A stretch of 64,000 bases of DNA. Origin: Proteocatella sphenisci DSM 23131 (GTDB lineage Bacteria; Bacillota; Clostridia; Peptostreptococcales; Filifactoraceae). The translations under genes and the position numbers were made by a program. Position 1 is the first letter of the stretch. The number at the start of each line of letters is the position of its first letter. The DNA lies in assembly GCF_000423525.1 (NCBI RefSeq), contig NZ_AUID01000013.1, forward strand, positions 1-64,000, written 5' to 3'. The notes beneath the pieces are model-generated. The model saw nothing but the letters and a program-made list of their open reading frames with translations, was not told the origin of the DNA and searched no databases. Positions 61,865-64,000 of the stretch are shown piece by piece.

Positions 61865-64000
61865 TTAACTTATTTCATCACTAAATGAAAAACCCTCATC
61901 AACTACATCATCTTTTATCAAATTAAAATATTCTGCATAAACATCTCTTGCTATAGCTGCTCCAAAACCTCCATGACCACCTTGAAAAATCAGAGTTACA
62001 ACTGCAATCTCTGGTTTGTCTGCAGGAGCATATGATACCAGCCACGCAAATGGGTCATATGAATCTTTGTAGACATTTATTCTGTCTGATGTTATGTTCT
62101 GATTCAATTCCATAATTGCTCTTTTCATATATATATGTCTGGGATATCTCGATTTATCATCTTTTTCATAGCTATTTGTAAGTGATATTACCTCGTTTTT
62201 GTTTACACCGAAACTCCCCATATGTTTTAGCAGATATGCTTCCTCGTCAGCTACTGGTATCCTTCCAGATTTTTGTGCTGTTCCAGTTTTGGATGCAATC
62301 TTGATTGGAAAATTCTTGAGGTAGGAGCTTGACGAACCTTCATCAGTTACATCTTCCATCCCCTGTCTTATGAATTTCAAACTTTCTGGGTTCTTGAGAG
62401 CTATTTTCTCACTAATCCTGTCTACCATTTTTGTACCTGTTTTATCTGCTGTTTCTACCTTGTCAACTATGGTTACTTTGTTAAGGTATCCTCCATTTGC
62501 TATAGCTGAGACGTAATTTGCGAGCTGTATCGGAGTGTATGCATGCTCCCCTTGTCCTATAGAAAGATTGAAAGTATCACCTGTCTGCCATTTTGCCTGA
62601 TTGAAATAACTGTATTTTACAACATCTGTAACTTCTTCTATATATTGAGCTTTGATACCTAGCTTTTCAAGTCTAAGCATTATTTCGCCTCTTGAAGGAT
62701 TTTCCGTCATCCAGCTTATTATCTCGTTTATTGCTTCTTCATACTTAGGATCTTTGCTGTCAAAATCATTGAAATAAGTCCTCATTCTCCTGTTCAAATC
62801 GTTTTTGAGCCTATAGGTTAGTCCTTTTGCCTTACTGTCAGGGTCTGGTACTTTTCCTGGTATTTCTTCTATCTGGATTCCTGTTTTCTGATCGAGTCCA
62901 AAAAGCTTGGAGTATGTCAATACATCTTCTGCTTTCATCTTTACAGGAAGAGGCGTTTCTGTGGAATAATTATATCCTACACTTACACAGTAGAAATAGT
63001 AGTTACATGAATCTTTAAGCGCACTCATAAGATTTTCGTAACCGTGGCTTCCACCTCTCTCATTCCATATCCAACAACCAAATGTCCTTCCACCCATTTC
63101 GATACGTCCTTCATCATATATCTCCATGTATGGATCCATCCCATTTTCCAGTGCTGCGATTCCTGTTATCATTTTGAATGTTGACCCGGGCTGTACTGAT
63201 GTCATGGTTGCTATATTATAAAGAGGCTTGGGAGCTATAGGGTCATTCATATTTTTGGGCATTAGCGAATCCATATCTTTGGTGCTTATTCCTTGTACAA
63301 ATAGATTTGGATCATAATCTGGATAATTTGCAAGTGCAAGCACTTCTCCTGTCTTTACATCGAGTACAACAACCGCCCCTGATTCTGCTTTTGAATAGAT
63401 TCTCTGGTTGTCTCTCATTCTCATATTTCCCCATATACTCTCATAGGTTCCACCCGACTTTATAGTCTTCATGGTTTTTTCCAGAGAATCTTCAGCGACT
63501 TTTTGAAGTTTTTGATCTATTGTCAGATATACTGTGCTCCCGATTTCTGGGTCTGCTCTTTCTATAGTCTCTATTATTCTCCCACTTACATCAACCTGAA
63601 CCTTGGTATATCCATTTTTACCCTTTAATACTTCTTCATAAGTCTTTTCTATACCAGTTTTTCCGATTATATCTGTGGTGAAATAGCCCATACCTCTTAC
63701 ATATTTATCAATTTCTGACTGGCTTGAAATTTTCCCAAGCTGACCTAATATGTGAGATGACTCTGGCCCATCAGGATAATATCTGACTGAACTTGTTCTC
63801 ACGGCAATCCCCGGGAAATTAATTGCATTTTCTTCGAGCTTTGATATTGTTTCTTTATTTATATCTTCAGAAATTATCGTAGCTTCATATTGATAGTAGC
63901 CTTTAGATCTTATAAGATCTCTTACTGAAAGTATTTTTCTAGCTTCAATATCAGAGGAGATGCCCTCGATATCATAATACTTTTTTATATATGCAAAGGC
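61865..64000 (-). CDS. mrdA: Penicillin-binding protein 2, partial (5' end outside window)
   Basis: A transpeptidase of the elongation complex. The frame is open from 61865 through the right edge (at least 711 codons shown), so the GTG at 63802 is internal and not a start. Catalytic motifs: SxxK in QPGSTFKMITGIAAL, SxN in DSCNYYFYC, and KTG in SKTGTAQKSG. An upstream PBP dimerisation domain is visible. Unusually long insertion between the catalytic motifs. The natural start and membrane anchor are beyond 64000. Confidence 0.95.
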   Translation of the reverse strand, partial: AFAYIKKYYDIEGISSDIEARKILSVRDLIRSKGYYQYEATIISEDINKETISKLEENAINFPGIAVRTSSVRYYPDGPESSHILGQLGKISSQSEIDKYVRGMGYFTTDIIGKTGIEKTYEEVLKGKNGYTKVQVDVSGRIIETIERADPEIGSTVYLTIDQKLQKVAEDSLEKTMKTIKSGGTYESIWGNMRMRDNQRIYSKAESGAVVVLDVKTGEVLALANYPDYDPNLFVQGISTKDMDSLMPKNMNDPIAPKPLYNIATMTSVQPGSTFKMITGIAALENGMDPYMEIYDEGRIEMGGRTFGCWIWNERGGSHGYENLMSALKDSCNYYFYCVSVGYNYSTETPLPVKMKAEDVLTYSKLFGLDQKTGIQIEEIPGKVPDPDSKAKGLTYRLKNDLNRRMRTYFNDFDSKDPKYEEAINEIISWMTENPSRGEIMLRLEKLGIKAQYIEEVTDVVKYSYFNQAKWQTGDTFNLSIGQGEHAYTPIQLANYVSAIANGGYLNKVTIVDKVETADKTGTKMVDRISEKIALKNPESLKFIRQGMEDVTDEGSSSSYLKNFPIKIASKTGTAQKSGRIPVADEEAYLLKHMGSFGVNKNEVISLTNSYEKDDKSRYPRHIYMKRAIMELNQNITSDRINVYKDSYDPFAWLVSYAPADKPEIAVVTLIFQGGHGGFGAAIARDVYAEYFNLIKDDVVDEGFSFSDEIS

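Noticed and set aside
61865-63802. The frame start at 63802 as the mrdA start
   Set aside because: The codon there is GTG inside an open frame that continues to the window edge with PBP-like sequence.

Overview
The window is AT-rich and comes from an anaerobic, Gram-positive, amino-acid-fermenting member of the Clostridia. A Peptostreptococcaceae relative such as Acetoanaerobium or Peptoclostridium is my inference. The main marker is a complete glycine reductase operon (grdX-trxB-trxA-grdE-grdA-grdB-grdC-grdD, minus strand, 24.2 to 16.2 kb). Two of its genes, grdA and grdB, carry in-frame TGA codons at the known selenocysteine positions 44 and 350, so this organism decodes UGA as selenocysteine. 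A glycine riboswitch aptamer followed by an intrinsic terminator sits at the head of that operon.

Layout: 0-1 kb, the edge of an IS200/IS605 element and a pentapeptide-repeat protein. 1-9 kb, a PAS/GGDEF/HD-GYP c-di-GMP enzyme, tRNA-Leu(GAG), an anchored family 5 solute-binding protein, coaE and polA. 9-13.5 kb, two radical SAM proteins and a cluster of two MinD-type ferredoxin-ATPases, two NifX-like proteins and a DUF5320 protein, with a palindromic operator at its promoter. 13.6-16 kb, a membrane pyrophosphatase and secG. 16-24 kb, glycine reductase. 24-25.8 kb, trmL and the rplU-prp-rpmA ribosomal operon with an L21 leader. 25.9-26.8 kb, a third radical SAM protein (plus strand). 26.8-30.4 kb, a four-gene extracytoplasmic rhodanese operon. 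30.5-41 kb, a CPA1 antiporter and the housekeeping run glmU-prs-pth-mfd-prsA-MATE flippase. 41.4-44.8 kb, pyruvate carboxylase. 44.9-49.3 kb, a DUF2202 protein and a LytTR two-component locus with an activator-type promoter. 49.4-52.4 kb, a small island inserted at the 3' end of ppdK. 52.4-56.6 kb, ppdK, its regulatory kinase and a CcpN-like regulator. 56.7-58.8 kb, a YgjP-like metallopeptidase and pepD. 58.9-64 kb, rodA-minE-minD-minC-mrdA (mrdA runs off the window).

The most striking observation is a new candidate selenoprotein. The rhodanese lipoprotein at 26845-27822 has an in-frame TGA exactly where the catalytic cysteine of its C-terminal rhodanese domain belongs, and 43 codons of conserved rhodanese sequence follow it. 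A SECIS-like hairpin begins 5 nt after the TGA. It is encoded with a three-domain rhodanese lipoprotein, a four-helix membrane protein and a TVP38/DedA membrane protein, which suggests an uncharacterised sulfur or selenium transfer system outside the membrane.

Second, the 3-kb island is flanked by two copies of the ppdK 3' end. It carries a HEPN-like protein, a frameshifted DUF2971 gene and a serine-recombinase homologue that has lost its catalytic serine and arginine. Third, the LytTR locus has perfect 9-bp direct repeats at 21-bp periodicity upstream of a promoter with a good -10 and no -35, which drives a short, apparently frameshifted peptide gene.

Metabolically, glycine reduction (acetyl phosphate), pyrophosphatase, PPDK with its regulator and pyruvate carboxylase form a coherent energy and C3/C4 interconversion set. 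All function calls rest on motif recognition from the translated sequence. No database search was run.
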